Of a stretch of 52,615 nt of DNA, positions 1 to 9,198 are shown one piece after another. The notes beneath the pieces are model-generated. The model had not been told where the DNA came from. It searched no databases and was given only the letters and a program-made list of their open reading frames with translations. The stretch is taken from contig WOYV01000123.1 of NCBI GenBank assembly GCA_011620585.1, forward strand, positions 1-52,615. The letters are read 5' to 3'. Within the stretch, counting starts at the first letter, position 1; every line of letters starts with the position of its first letter. Source of the stretch: Draconibacterium sp. GTDB taxonomy: Bacteria > Bacteroidota > Bacteroidia > Bacteroidales > Prolixibacteraceae. The position numbers and the translations under genes are program-made.

Positions 1-59
1 TTGGTTAGAATATCGGCCTGTCACGCCGAGGGTCGCGGGTTCGAGTCCCGTCCGCACCG
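1..59 (+). tRNA. tRNA-Asp (GTC), 5' end cut by window edge
   Basis: The sequence opens in the D-loop. The anticodon stem-loop lies at 13-29 with anticodon GTC at 20-22, followed by a canonical T-arm and the 3' acceptor strand CCGCACC at 52-58 with discriminator G at 59. No CCA follows, as is usual in Bacteroidota. The 5' acceptor strand is outside the window, so pairing cannot be fully checked. Confidence 0.93.
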
Positions 60-93
60 CATTTTTAATCGAGTTTTTAATCTTCATAATCCC

Positions 94-171
94 GGTGTGG
101 TAGTTCAGTTGATTAGAGCATCGGCCTGTCATCTCGCCTAAGGCGAGACGGGTTCGGGTCGAGGCAAGGCA
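94..171 (+). pseudogene. degenerate tRNA-Asp-like copy with inserted palindrome
   Basis: A second tRNA-Asp start (GGTGTGG, then a normal D-arm and the anticodon half through CTGTCA) lies 34 bases after the first. After the anticodon the sequence departs: a perfect 8-bp inverted repeat, TCTCGCCT-A-AGGCGAGA at 133-149, replaces the anticodon 3' strand and variable loop. The T-arm is altered and no acceptor strand complementary to GGTGTGG follows. It cannot fold as a normal tRNA. It may be a decayed tandem copy or a scar of integration at the tRNA. Confidence 0.65.
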
Positions 172-235
172 GCTCATAAGGCGGCTTTTTTGTTAAATCT
201 ATTTTGATTTATATTTTCCAGGCTCAGTAATACGA

Positions 236-1252
236 CTACTTTTCCTCCGGGTTGAGCATGCGTTTCCTGATCATAAAAGCATCGGCCGGGTTTCCGTAGA
301 AGAGCTGAAAAAGATCAAACTGCGCAAGACCTTCTTTCTCCAGCGCAGGGACGAGATAGGTGTCCAGGTCGGTAAATCCTCTGAATTCTCCACCTTCCGG
401 TTTTTCAGGATCGTACCACCCTGCATCATGCGATAAAAGCACTTTATGCAAAATGCCATGTTTTTTCATAAAAAGAATAAAGTCGAGATATCTGGTTGTA
501 TCGGCAGCTTTAAAATTATCGAAAGAGATATAGGCTCCCATTTTAGCAGCTTCCAAATGTTTGTTAAAGTCGTTTTCATTTTGTGCATGTGTCCAGATAA
601 AAGCTGATGGGTGAATGCCGTTCTGCTTCAGAATTTCGATTTCCTGAAATGCCGGTAAGGCAGGGCCGGTGTGCGACATAATTGTTAAGCCGGTTTCGCG
701 GTGAGTAATGCACGCTGCTTTTACTATTTTCCGGTTCAATTCTGTTAAGGGACCAGGTTCAACAGAAATTTTTATAAACCCGGGAAAAACATCTGTGCCC
801 TCAATTCCATTTTGTGCTTCATCAATCCACCGGGCGGCCAGTTGTTCGGCAGATTCAGTAAACGCAAATCCAGGTACATATTTCTCGTTCAACGAGTAAT
901 ACCCCGTATTTGTAAGTATTTGAATACCCGATTTTTCAGATAACATTTTTAGCAGTTGCGGATCGCGGCCTAAATAGGCAGGTGTTGCATCAACAAAAGT
1001 TTTGTAGCCAAGGTCACGGATTTGTTTCAGATAGGGCAGCGCCTTTTCTGCAACCGCATCTCTGTCCCAACGGTCGTAGCTAATGCTGTCGGCGCCAATA
1101 AAGTCAACCAGCAAATGCTCATGCGAAAGTGTTTTGGCCAACTTTTTTGCTGAAATGCCACCGGTAACCGTTGTAATATTTATCGGATCCGGAGTGCATG
1201 AAAAAAATAACAGCAACGTAACTACCACTAAAAAGTATTTCAATCTGATCAT
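236..1252 (-). CDS. phosphotriesterase-family lipoprotein (amidohydrolase superfamily)
   Basis: This 338-residue protein belongs to the phosphotriesterase homology family of binuclear-metal hydrolases. Visible metal ligands are His44 and His46 (HEHLLVD), the bridging Lys161 (GFIKIS), His194 (MSHTG), His222 (WTHAQ) and Asp276 (SHDAGW), the complete set in the right order. The N-terminus is a lipoprotein signal with a lipobox-like FFSC, cysteine at residue 19, so the enzyme is probably anchored in the periplasm or outer membrane. True substrates in this family are often lactones or phosphoesters; specificity cannot be read here. It stands alone on the minus strand, downstream of and separate from the EamA gene. 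No strong promoter motif was seen, only a near-match TATTTTG upstream. Confidence 0.88.
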   Translation of the reverse strand: MIRLKYFLVVVTLLLFFSCTPDPINITTVTGGISAKKLAKTLSHEHLLVDFIGADSISYDRWDRDAVAEKALPYLKQIRDLGYKTFVDATPAYLGRDPQLLKMLSEKSGIQILTNTGYYSLNEKYVPGFAFTESAEQLAARWIDEAQNGIEGTDVFPGFIKISVEPGPLTELNRKIVKAACITHRETGLTIMSHTGPALPAFQEIEILKQNGIHPSAFIWTHAQNENDFNKHLEAAKMGAYISFDNFKAADTTRYLDFILFMKKHGILHKVLLSHDAGWYDPEKPEGGEFRGFTDLDTYLVPALEKEGLAQFDLFQLFYGNPADAFMIRKRMLNPEEK

Positions 1253-1359
1253 CTCTGAAAGTTTTCTCCAAAGTAAACAAAATAATGTACGAAGGGTTTA
1301 ACGCAATTTACTTCAATTCGAATTTTGATGGAATGAACCGGACCAACTCGAATAAATTT

Positions 1360-2280
1360 TCAGGACTTTTTGTTTGACAGTCTGTTTTTCCTGATTCCAA
1401 TCACCAAAATTGCACCTGAAAAAACGAGTGTCGCCCCCAAAATTGTAGAAAGAGAAAAGCGCTCATGCTGGATCCAGGAAACATTCAACTCGGTTAAAAT
1501 TCCCATGGTAATAAAGGTGATCATCGGATTTAGTATGATAATGATGCTTACTTTGCTGGCTTCGAGGTATTTTAGTGCGTTTGCCAGACTGGTGTAGGCA
1601 ATAAATGTGTTTGCACCCAGAAAAACCAGCAGCAACCACCAGCTCCAGTGGAGTTCGGGTAGTGGACTAAGCTTAACAAATGGCAGATAAATAATGGCTG
1701 GTAAAAGAAACAGAATAAGATTCAGACTATCTACTGAATAATTGATTACTAATTTCTTTTGCAGGATGGCGTAAACTGACCAGGCTAGCGCTCCTGAAAT
1801 GGTGAGCAAAATGCCCAAATTGTAAGTTCCCCGGGTTTCGAAAAAGGCGTGCAACTGGTCGCGGTAAAAAAACGAAAACCCGGCAATTGCCAATAAAAAA
1901 CCAATAATTTGCTGACGCGAAACACTTTCCTTAAATAGAACAAAACCGGCAGTAGCCAGCAACATCGGGCCACTTTGAATAAATAGCTGTGCATTGCTGG
2001 GCGTCGTGTACTGAATCCCCAGCATGTACCCAAGATAATTCCACGACAGGGCAAGTGCTGCCAAAATCACTAAAATTGGCGGTTTTACGATAATTTGAAA
2101 CGATGACGGGTTTTTGTAGGCTGTCCATGCCGATAGAATCAGAAAAGCCACGACAAAGCGAAACCAAACAATAGTAACCGGATCGACTTTATTTACGGCT
2201 ACTTTTAAGGCAATGGCCAGAAATCCCCAGAAAAATGCAGTTATGGCTGCATAAATAATTCCCTTCGTGTGGTTTTGCAT
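1360..2280 (-). CDS. EamA/DMT-family transporter
   Basis: The 306-residue protein has about ten hydrophobic segments arranged as two EamA repeats (approximately residues 8-140 and 155-298), the normal full length for the drug/metabolite transporter superfamily. Such proteins are inner-membrane exporters or permeases for small metabolites; the substrate is unknown. The second half contains a conserved-looking IIILNPMITFI segment typical of the repeat end. It lies between pheT upstream and the phosphotriesterase-like gene downstream, all on the minus strand, with about 90-110 base gaps, so co-transcription is possible but not evident. Confidence 0.88.
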   Translation of the reverse strand: MQNHTKGIIYAAITAFFWGFLAIALKVAVNKVDPVTIVWFRFVVAFLILSAWTAYKNPSSFQIIVKPPILVILAALALSWNYLGYMLGIQYTTPSNAQLFIQSGPMLLATAGFVLFKESVSRQQIIGFLLAIAGFSFFYRDQLHAFFETRGTYNLGILLTISGALAWSVYAILQKKLVINYSVDSLNLILFLLPAIIYLPFVKLSPLPELHWSWWLLLVFLGANTFIAYTSLANALKYLEASKVSIIIILNPMITFITMGILTELNVSWIQHERFSLSTILGATLVFSGAILVIGIRKNRLSNKKS

Positions 2281-2371
2281 TTAATAAATGCTTTAGATAT
2301 TAAGCTTAATTTGTTGAGCTCGTAATGAAACAACCCGGGATAACAATTGTTTGCCTTGAAAAAGAAAATTT

Positions 2372-4822
2372 CTATCTCAATTCAGCTCCCAGTTCTTTAC
2401 CAAACATGAAAATCAAGCGTTGCATGGTTTTGTCAATTTGATTTTCATTCAGCGTTTTGTAATCGTCGCGAAGGATGAAACTTACGGCATACGATTTTTT
2501 TCCGGACGGAACACCTTTCCCTTCGTACACATCGAATAAATCGACTTCGCGCAACAACTGGCGTTCGGTTTTCAGGGCAAGTTGTTTTATTTGGTCGAAC
2601 TTCACGTTTTTATCGATCAGTAAGGCCAGGTCGCGACGAACTGACGGGAACCTGGGCAATTCGTTAAACAGGACTTTATGTTTTTTATGAAATTGGAAAA
2701 CGTTGTCCCAGTTAAAGTCAGCATAATAAACCGGTCTGTCGATTTCAAATTTCTTTCGTAAGCCTGAGCTTATAATCCCCAATTCGAGGACCACTTTATT
2801 GTTGTATAAATAGGTCAACCCATCCGAAAATAATTCGTTCCCGGGACCATCAACAACCAGGTTTTGATTTTTCAACCCAAGACGCTGCAAAATATTTTCG
2901 GCATAGCTTTTTAACCCGTAAAACGACGAACTCTCTTCTTTGGTAGTCCAGTTCTCTGTTTCCTTGTTCCCGCTGACAAAAAGCGCCAGGTGACTTTCTT
3001 CCCAGTAATTATTGGCTGGCTGATCTTTTAGCTGTGTGCCTTTGTAAAAATAGCAATTCCCGAATTCGTAAAATTTCAGGTTCTTATTTTGGCGGTTCGC
3101 GTTATATGCAATCGTTTCCAGGCCTCCGAATAAAAGTGTTTGTCTCAGCGCATTCAAATCGTTACTCAGCGGATTCAGGATTTTAACAGTTTGTTTTGAA
3201 TTAAACTGTGTCAACAAATCGTAATGAGTTGCTTTGGTTAACGAATTCGACCAGATTTCGTTGAATCCCTGAGACGTAAGCATTTCAGCTACCAGGTTCT
3301 TTATGTGATCGGGGCTGGGCTTTTCAGCAGTTTGCAACGAAGCATTAACCTGCGTTGGAATTTCAACATTGTTGTACCCGTAAATACGCAGGATTTCTTC
3401 AATTACGTCAGCTTCGCGTTTTACATCGACGCGATAAGCCGGGACAAGCAGTGATAATCCTTTTTCATCCCCGTTTTCGATTTTGATTTCGAGCGAGTTT
3501 AAAATATTCTTGATCGTTTCTGCCCCAAGATCTTTCCCAATCAGGCGTTTCACATTTGCGTAAGAAATATCAACTTTAAAGTCATCAATTGCTTGCGGAT
3601 AAATATCAACAATTTCAGAAGAAATGGTACCGCCAGCGACTTCCTTGATCAGCATTGCAGCACGTTTGAGTGCAAAAATTGTATTATTCGGGTCCACACC
3701 ACGTTCAAAACGGAACGAAGCATCGGTGTTCAGTCCGTGGCGGCGAGCCGTTTTCCGGATATAAACCGGGTCGAAATATGCGCTTTCAAGAAATATGTTT
3801 TTGGTAGATTTTTTAACTCCTGAACGCCTGCCGCCAAATACACCTCCGATACACATTCCTTCTTTGGTATTGCAGATCATCAGATCGTCCTCGTGCAGTT
3901 CACGTTCAGTCTCGTCGAGCGTTATAAATTTGGTGCCTGTATTCATCGTACGGACCACCACTTTGTTGCCCGTAATTTCATCTGCATCAAACGCATGAAG
4001 TGGTTGGCCACATTCAAAAAGAACATAGTTTGTAACATCCACTACATTGTTGATGGGCGAAAGCCCGATCATTTTCAGCCGGTTCTGCAGCCACTCGGGC
4101 GATTCTTTTATTTCAAGCCCCGAAATGGTAACTCCCGAATACCGGGGGCAGGCTTCAGGGTTAACTATTTCTACCGGAATTTCGAGCTTGTGGTTGTCCA
4201 CCCTGAACGCATCGACCGATGGTTTTTGATACCTGGTTTTCTCTGTTTTACTCAAAAAAGCGGCCAGGTCGCGGGCTACTCCAATGTGAGAACCTGCGTC
4301 GATTCGGTTGGGTGTTAAATCCACCTCAATTACCCAATCAGATTCAACTTTAAAAAAATCTTTGGCTGCTGTGCCCACTTTTGCATTGGCATCCAAAACC
4401 ATGATTCCTTCGTGGTCGGTCCCAAGGCCGATCTCATCTTCGGCGCAAATCATCCCCATCGAAACTTCACCACGGATCTTCGATTTCTTGATCGTAAATT
4501 CCTGGTCGCCATCATATAAAACTGTCCCAACGGTTGCCACAACCACTTTTTGCCCGGCAGCCACATTCGGAGCCCCGCATACAATTGGCAGTGCTTCACT
4601 GCTACCAACATTTACAGTAGTCACACTCAGGTGGTCCGAGTTTGGGTGCTTTTCGCATGTGAGCACTTCGCCGATGACGAGTCCCTGCAAACCACCTTTT
4701 ACGGTTTCCACTTCTTCTATGCTCCCTACTTCCAACCCGATCTGTGTCAGTATATCAGCAACTTCATGCGGTGTTTTATCCAGCTTTACATAGTCTTTTA
4801 ACCACGAATACGAAATCTTCAT
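2372..4822 (-). CDS. pheT: phenylalanyl-tRNA synthetase beta subunit
   Basis: At 816 residues this is the expected length for bacterial PheT, which pairs with PheS to charge tRNA-Phe in the cytoplasm. Order of domains: an N-terminal EMAP-II-like tRNA-binding domain (about 40-150, with the GLVIGEVLTCEKHPNSDHL stretch), B3/B4 editing domain (about 215-385), B5 domain (about 410-480), a catalytic-like core, and a C-terminal ferredoxin-fold anticodon-binding domain (about 720-816, starting near LPRFPSVRRDLALL). The partner pheS is not in the window, which is common in Bacteroidota. Start ATG at 4822 fits the family N-terminus MKISYSWL and a TAnnTTTG box just upstream. Confidence 0.97.
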   Translation of the reverse strand: MKISYSWLKDYVKLDKTPHEVADILTQIGLEVGSIEEVETVKGGLQGLVIGEVLTCEKHPNSDHLSVTTVNVGSSEALPIVCGAPNVAAGQKVVVATVGTVLYDGDQEFTIKKSKIRGEVSMGMICAEDEIGLGTDHEGIMVLDANAKVGTAAKDFFKVESDWVIEVDLTPNRIDAGSHIGVARDLAAFLSKTEKTRYQKPSVDAFRVDNHKLEIPVEIVNPEACPRYSGVTISGLEIKESPEWLQNRLKMIGLSPINNVVDVTNYVLFECGQPLHAFDADEITGNKVVVRTMNTGTKFITLDETERELHEDDLMICNTKEGMCIGGVFGGRRSGVKKSTKNIFLESAYFDPVYIRKTARRHGLNTDASFRFERGVDPNNTIFALKRAAMLIKEVAGGTISSEIVDIYPQAIDDFKVDISYANVKRLIGKDLGAETIKNILNSLEIKIENGDEKGLSLLVPAYRVDVKREADVIEEILRIYGYNNVEIPTQVNASLQTAEKPSPDHIKNLVAEMLTSQGFNEIWSNSLTKATHYDLLTQFNSKQTVKILNPLSNDLNALRQTLLFGGLETIAYNANRQNKNLKFYEFGNCYFYKGTQLKDQPANNYWEESHLALFVSGNKETENWTTKEESSSFYGLKSYAENILQRLGLKNQNLVVDGPGNELFSDGLTYLYNNKVVLELGIISSGLRKKFEIDRPVYYADFNWDNVFQFHKKHKVLFNELPRFPSVRRDLALLIDKNVKFDQIKQLALKTERQLLREVDLFDVYEGKGVPSGKKSYAVSFILRDDYKTLNENQIDKTMQRLIFMFGKELGAELR

Positions 4823-4856
4823 TTTTGAATGCTTTTCAGTCGTTTTTTGAATGCGA

Positions 4857-4864
4857 CAAAAGTA
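4857..4864 (-). promoter_or_regulatory. Bacteroidota-type -7 box for pheT
   Basis: Reading the minus strand the octamer is TACTTTTG, a perfect match to TAnnTTTG. It sits about 35 bases before the pheT start. No clear -33 TTTG is present at the usual distance. Confidence 0.5.
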
Positions 4865-5042
4865 AGGATTTTTATCTGATCGGGCGAACAGTTACACTTT
4901 CATTCTGAGAAGCATTACAAAAGCTTGTTTTTGCAGGTTTTATAGCTAAGCGCCATTAAAAAGGTTGAATTCTGTCATGTCACGAAAGGTGTTTATTATG
5001 TATCTTTCGCAACAAAATCAAAATCACTAATTATATATAGAA

Positions 5043-7163
5043 ATGAAGAAACTGCTGTTTATTGTATTTGTTGCCGGTTTGGCGCTATCTTCGTGCCAGT
5101 CTGGAAAAAATGAAAGTAAAACTGATATGGAAAATCCGTTTTTTACCGAGTGGAACACTCCCTTTGGAGTTCCTCCCTTTAATGAAATTAAGGTAGAGCA
5201 TTATTTGCCCGCCATTCAGCAAGGTATCGATGAACACAACACCGAGATTGATGCCATTGTTGCCAGCGCCGATGAACCAACTTTTGAGAATACCATTCTC
5301 GCTTTCGACAAATCGGGCGAGCTGCTGAATAAGGTTACCGGTGTGTTTTTCCCGCTTACCGATGCCAACACCAGCGACGAAATGCAGGTGGCAGCCCGCG
5401 AAATTTCACCTTTGGTAACCATGCACCGCGATGAGATTGCCATGAACGCCGGCTTGTTTGCGAAAATCAAAGCGATTTATGAAAAACGAAACGAACTTGG
5501 TCTCGATGATCAGCAAGTACGTGTAACCGAAAAATATTTCCAGGATTTTGAGCGCAACGGCGCCAACCTTTCCGTCGAAGACCAGGAAATTTTGAAAGGC
5601 ATAAATGGTGAGTTATCTACCCTGTATCTTCAGTTTGATGAAAACCTGTTAGCCGAAACCAACAAGAATTTTATTTTGGTTATCGATAATAAAGAAGACC
5701 TTGCCGGGCTTCCTGATGATGTAATCGCACAAGCCTCTGATGCTGCTAAAAAAGCCGGTGAAGAAGGGAAGTGGGTTTTTACACTTGCCAAACCAAGCTG
5801 GATCCCTTTCCTGCAATTCTCGGAAAAACGCGACCTACGCGAGAAAATTTACCGCGCCTATTTTATGCGTGGCGACAACAACAACGAAAACGATAACAAA
5901 GCCATCATCCAGAAAATTGTAAAACTACGCGACCAAAAAGCCAAAATGCTGGGTTTCGATAATTTTGCAGCTTACAAAGCCGATGTGAATATGGCCAAAA
6001 CACCAAAAGCCATCACCGATTTCCTGATGGAGCTTTGGGTTCCGTCGCTTAAAATGGCCAAAGAAGATGTAAAATCCATGCAAGCCATCGCCGACCGCGA
6101 AGGGGCAAACATCAAAATAGAATCGTGGGACTGGTGGTACTATGCCGAGAAATTACGTAAAGAAAAATACGATTTGGATGAGGCAGAACTAAAACCATAT
6201 TTCAGCCTCGATAATGTTAAAAATGGAATTTTTTATGTTGCAAAAGAACTTTACGGGCTTCAGTTTGTAAAACACGACAATATTCCAGCTTACAACGACG
6301 AAGTTGAGGCTTATGAAGTACTCGAAGCCGATGGTTCGCACCTGGCAATTTTGTACATGGATTTTCACCCGCGCGACGGTAAGAGAGTAGGCGCCTGGTC
6401 GACCGGGTTCAGAGATGTGACATACCGTGACGGAAAACGTCAGCCATATATTGGTGAAATTGTAATGAATTTTACCCGTCCATCGGGCGATGCCCCGGCT
6501 TTATTGAGTTTTGATGAGGTGTCGACCCTGTTTCATGAATTTGGACATGCACTGCATTTTATATTCGTTGATGGGAAATACGACCGCACAATTGGTAGCG
6601 TACCACGCGATTTTGTTGAACTGCCTTCGCAAATTATGGAAAATTGGGCTGCTGAACCCGAAGTGATAAAAGTTTATGCAAAACACTACAAAACCGGCGA
6701 AGCCATTCCTGATGAATTATTGAATAAGCTGATCAAAAGCGGAACCTTTAACCAGGGATTTATTACCGGAGAATATGTGGCCGCGTCGCTACTCGACATG
6801 GATTATCATACCACTAAAAATCCGGAAATTGCTGATGTGGATAAATTCGAGAAAGATGCAATGGATGCCATCGGTTTGATTCCTGAATTTCTGCCACGGT
6901 ACCGCAGCACTTATTTTTCGCACATATTCTCGGGCGACGGATATTCGGCAGGCTACTACGTATATATCTGGGCCGCGGTGCTCGATGCTGATGCGTTTGA
7001 TGCCTTTAAACAAAGCGGCGATATTTTTAATCCGGAATATGCTGCCAAATTCAGGAAACTTCTTGAAGAAAGCGGCGCCTACGAAGGAATGGATGTTTAT
7101 CGCCAGTTCCGTGGACAAGATCCAGCAAAAGAACCTCTCCTGAAAAAAAGGGGGCTTTTATAA
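5043..7163 (+). CDS. dcp: M3-family metallopeptidase, peptidyl-dipeptidase Dcp-like lipoprotein
   Basis: The 706-residue protein is a zinc oligopeptidase of family M3. The zinc motif is HEFGH at residues 498-502, followed by the conserved DFVELPSQ segment carrying the probable third ligand Glu526. The N-terminus is a lipoprotein signal ending LALSSC, so the enzyme is probably exported and lipid-anchored, as in other Bacteroidota Dcp proteins. It would remove dipeptides from the C-terminus of oligopeptides. Length is slightly above the cytoplasmic E. coli enzyme, explained by the signal. It is transcribed alone, divergent from pheT, and ends at a strong hairpin terminator. Confidence 0.93.
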   Translation: MKKLLFIVFVAGLALSSCQSGKNESKTDMENPFFTEWNTPFGVPPFNEIKVEHYLPAIQQGIDEHNTEIDAIVASADEPTFENTILAFDKSGELLNKVTGVFFPLTDANTSDEMQVAAREISPLVTMHRDEIAMNAGLFAKIKAIYEKRNELGLDDQQVRVTEKYFQDFERNGANLSVEDQEILKGINGELSTLYLQFDENLLAETNKNFILVIDNKEDLAGLPDDVIAQASDAAKKAGEEGKWVFTLAKPSWIPFLQFSEKRDLREKIYRAYFMRGDNNNENDNKAIIQKIVKLRDQKAKMLGFDNFAAYKADVNMAKTPKAITDFLMELWVPSLKMAKEDVKSMQAIADREGANIKIESWDWWYYAEKLRKEKYDLDEAELKPYFSLDNVKNGIFYVAKELYGLQFVKHDNIPAYNDEVEAYEVLEADGSHLAILYMDFHPRDGKRVGAWSTGFRDVTYRDGKRQPYIGEIVMNFTRPSGDAPALLSFDEVSTLFHEFGHALHFIFVDGKYDRTIGSVPRDFVELPSQIMENWAAEPEVIKVYAKHYKTGEAIPDELLNKLIKSGTFNQGFITGEYVAASLLDMDYHTTKNPEIADVDKFEKDAMDAIGLIPEFLPRYRSTYFSHIFSGDGYSAGYYVYIWAAVLDADAFDAFKQSGDIFNPEYAAKFRKLLEESGAYEGMDVYRQFRGQDPAKEPLLKKRGLL

Positions 7164-7192
7164 CCGGCCAAAATCAAAATCAAATAAACAAA

Positions 7193-7225
7193 AACGTCGT
7201 GCCTTTTTAGGCACGACGTTTTTTT
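7193..7225 (+). terminator. intrinsic terminator after dcp
   Basis: A perfect 11-bp stem (AACGTCGTGCC at 7193-7203 and its complement at 7210-7220) with a 6-base loop is followed by a T-run to 7225. It is preceded by an A-rich stretch. Confidence 0.93.
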
Positions 7226-7226
7226 A

Positions 7227-7470
7227 TCGATAAACCTCCACGCGTTCACTGAATGCTTTTTATTCAGGCGGGGCTTAAGCAAACCTCCATGCCTCCCATT
7301 TTCTCTCGGACGAGCAATTATCAAACGTTCACACCTTCACTTTTTGTTCCGGCAAGGTTTAAACAAACCTCCAAAGCCTTCTTTTTGGTTTGGTCGGGTA
7401 ATCATCAAATGTTTACGCTTCATTTTATCTTTTGGTGAAGCCTTCATCAAACATTTACGGCAATTTTTCC
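7227..7470. repeat. degenerate tandem repeat, about 42-bp period
   Basis: The sequence between the dcp terminator and the MscS gene holds about five diverged units. The core AAACCTCC occurs at 7232, 7281 and 7365, and the related ATCAAA(c/t)(g/a)TT(c/t)AC core at 7320, 7404 and 7446. Offsets are 49, 84, 84 and 42 bases, that is multiples of about 42. Consecutive units align over most of their length, including a central T-rich run and a CGGCAAGG-like end. A plus-strand open frame at 7253-7438 shows the same period as 14 residues, but it has no recognisable protein features, so I treat the tract as non-coding. This covers the 360-base gap between genes. Confidence 0.65.
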
Positions 7471-7522
7471 CGGCGGAAAGGAAATGAATGGGAACAAGTT
7501 CTGAAACAATCACGCAAAGAGA

Positions 7523-8368
7523 TCAGCCTTTTGCCTCTGTTTCATCCTTCTTTACAATAGGAAATGGTTTTGTAACCTCGCCGGTGTAAAGCGTAACATG
7601 CGGGAACGGGATTTCTATACCTTCACTATCGAAAGCAGCTTTTATTTCCTGGAATATTGAATTCTTTACTTTCAGAAAGTTGGCTTTTTCGAACCAAACT
7701 CCAAGTAAAATATTGATTCCACTGTCGCCAAAGCTTTTATAGGTAATCAACGGCTCGGGTTCGTCGAGACACAATGGATTTTGACGCACTACCCGCCCGA
7801 TCACTTCTCTTACTTTTTCAAGGTCTTCTTTGTAAGCCACACTCAGGTCAATGTCGAGACGACGGATCGGGAAGCGGGTAACGTTGATCACTTCGCTTGA
7901 TATTACTGTTTGATTTGGAATACGCAGTAGCAGGTTATCGAAGGTCCTGATTTTTATCGAAAGCAGGTCGATGCTGTAAACCGTGCCGGTTTTATCGCCT
8001 ATTTTAATTACATCGCCCAACTCAAACGATTTTTCGGAAACCAGGAAAAAGCCACTCACAATGTTCCCAATACTCGTTTGCGACGCCACTCCAATTACTA
8101 TCCCAATAATCCCTGCGGCGCCAAAAATAGCAGTGAGGTTAATGTTAAGTTCAGAAACAATTGTAAAAAATAAAATCACAACACCTGAATATGATACAAA
8201 GCGATTAATAATCATTTTACGCTGTTGCGTAAGATTTTTGGGTAGCAGCTTTCGTACCAGGTAGGAGACCGTATACACGATTACCAGCCCTACCACCAAA
8301 ATGATTGCCAGCCGCAATAATTTCCCGAATAAATCGGGGCTAAAATGTTTTGACCAATCGAAGTTCAT
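7523..8368 (-). CDS. small-conductance mechanosensitive channel, MscS family
   Basis: The 281-residue protein has three N-terminal membrane segments (about residues 14-35, 55-75, 82-115) followed by the soluble MscS beta and alpha/beta domains. The pore helix region reads GAAGIIGIVIGVASQTSIGN, with the glycine/alanine packing expected for TM3, and the beta-domain signature GFFLVSEKSFELGDVI follows. Such channels open under membrane tension and protect against osmotic downshock. Its start codon overlaps the stop of the upstream gene (TAATG), showing translational coupling with the DUF432-like protein. Confidence 0.94.
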   Translation of the reverse strand: MNFDWSKHFSPDLFGKLLRLAIILVVGLVIVYTVSYLVRKLLPKNLTQQRKMIINRFVSYSGVVILFFTIVSELNINLTAIFGAAGIIGIVIGVASQTSIGNIVSGFFLVSEKSFELGDVIKIGDKTGTVYSIDLLSIKIRTFDNLLLRIPNQTVISSEVINVTRFPIRRLDIDLSVAYKEDLEKVREVIGRVVRQNPLCLDEPEPLITYKSFGDSGINILLGVWFEKANFLKVKNSIFQEIKAAFDSEGIEIPFPHVTLYTGEVTKPFPIVKKDETEAKG

Positions 8369-9138
8369 TATTCAGTTCTGTAAATGTTTTTTATAAAATG
8401 GAAATTCAATTTCAAAACGTTCTTGCCGGCGCTGTTGCGCGGTTTGGCAAGTATTTCCTGTTTTTCGCCATGAAATAGTTTTGAATACTGGTAGTCAACC
8501 AAACTAATCATGTCTTTCCCCTTGTATTCGATTTGAACATGGCTGGTTACCATCTGGTTATTGTTTTTGTACAAGGTAAGGTTCTCGTCGCGGATGATTA
8601 CGCGTTGTACATTCAGATTATCGTTTGCAGAATTTTTTACACTTACCGGGCAAATCGCCTCAAAGTCGTTGATCCCTATTTCGTTGAAATCCAGAAAATA
8701 CTCGCTGCCCAGCGTATAAGCCGGCTCACCTGAGTCGGGCTCTCCAAACCAGGTGTTCGACATTCTCTTGTACGTAATTTCACGTAGTAGATTTTCGGGC
8801 AGAACTTTTGAGAAGTAGATCTGAAAAGTAAGCGGTATTTTCACAAAAATTGTAATTTTTTGCCCGGGCAGTACATTTAATCCACTGCCCTTAAAAACCA
8901 TGGGTTTTACAGGTAGGGCAGGAGCGATAACCAGCGAGTTTGATTTACCGGTTTGAAAATAATCTTTTAATGCCGATGCCTCGTCCAATGCGATATCGTC
9001 GTTGGGACAATTATCGATTGTTTCCAGGTGCCATCCTTCTTTTAAACGGGAAGCCTCCAGCCGAACACAACCTATGTTGATTACCTTGGTAGTTCCGGGT
9101 TGAACCTGATGCTTTTGTAAAATTGAATCTAAATCCAT
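8368..9138 (-). CDS. DUF432-like protein coupled to MscS
   Basis: This is a 256-residue soluble protein with no signal peptide when started at the ATG at 9138 (MDLDSILQ). A longer reading from a TTG at 9216 would begin inside the terminator of the preceding gene, so I reject it. Content is mostly beta-strand-like, with segments such as GQKITIFVKIPLTFQIYF and NTWFGEPDSGEPAYTLG. I assign it to DUF432 tentatively; proteins of that family sit beside MscS channels in other genomes. The stop codon overlaps the mscS start, so the two are made together and may act together, for instance as a cytoplasmic accessory of the channel. That role is inference. Confidence 0.7.
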   Translation of the reverse strand: MDLDSILQKHQVQPGTTKVINIGCVRLEASRLKEGWHLETIDNCPNDDIALDEASALKDYFQTGKSNSLVIAPALPVKPMVFKGSGLNVLPGQKITIFVKIPLTFQIYFSKVLPENLLREITYKRMSNTWFGEPDSGEPAYTLGSEYFLDFNEIGINDFEAICPVSVKNSANDNLNVQRVIIRDENLTLYKNNNQMVTSHVQIEYKGKDMISLVDYQYSKLFHGEKQEILAKPRNSAGKNVLKLNFHFIKNIYRTE

Positions 9139-9198
9139 CAATTGTGAGTTACTTTGGCTGAAAATTACGAAAGATTTGTAAATGAACAGATATAGAAC

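Noticed and set aside
7253-7438. 14-residue periodic peptide in the repeat tract
   Set aside because: The periodicity comes from the DNA repeat; no signal, domain, or separate promoter supports a protein.
7227-7470. CRISPR array
   Set aside because: Units are too diverged and contiguous, with no unique spacers of constant length and no cas genes nearby.
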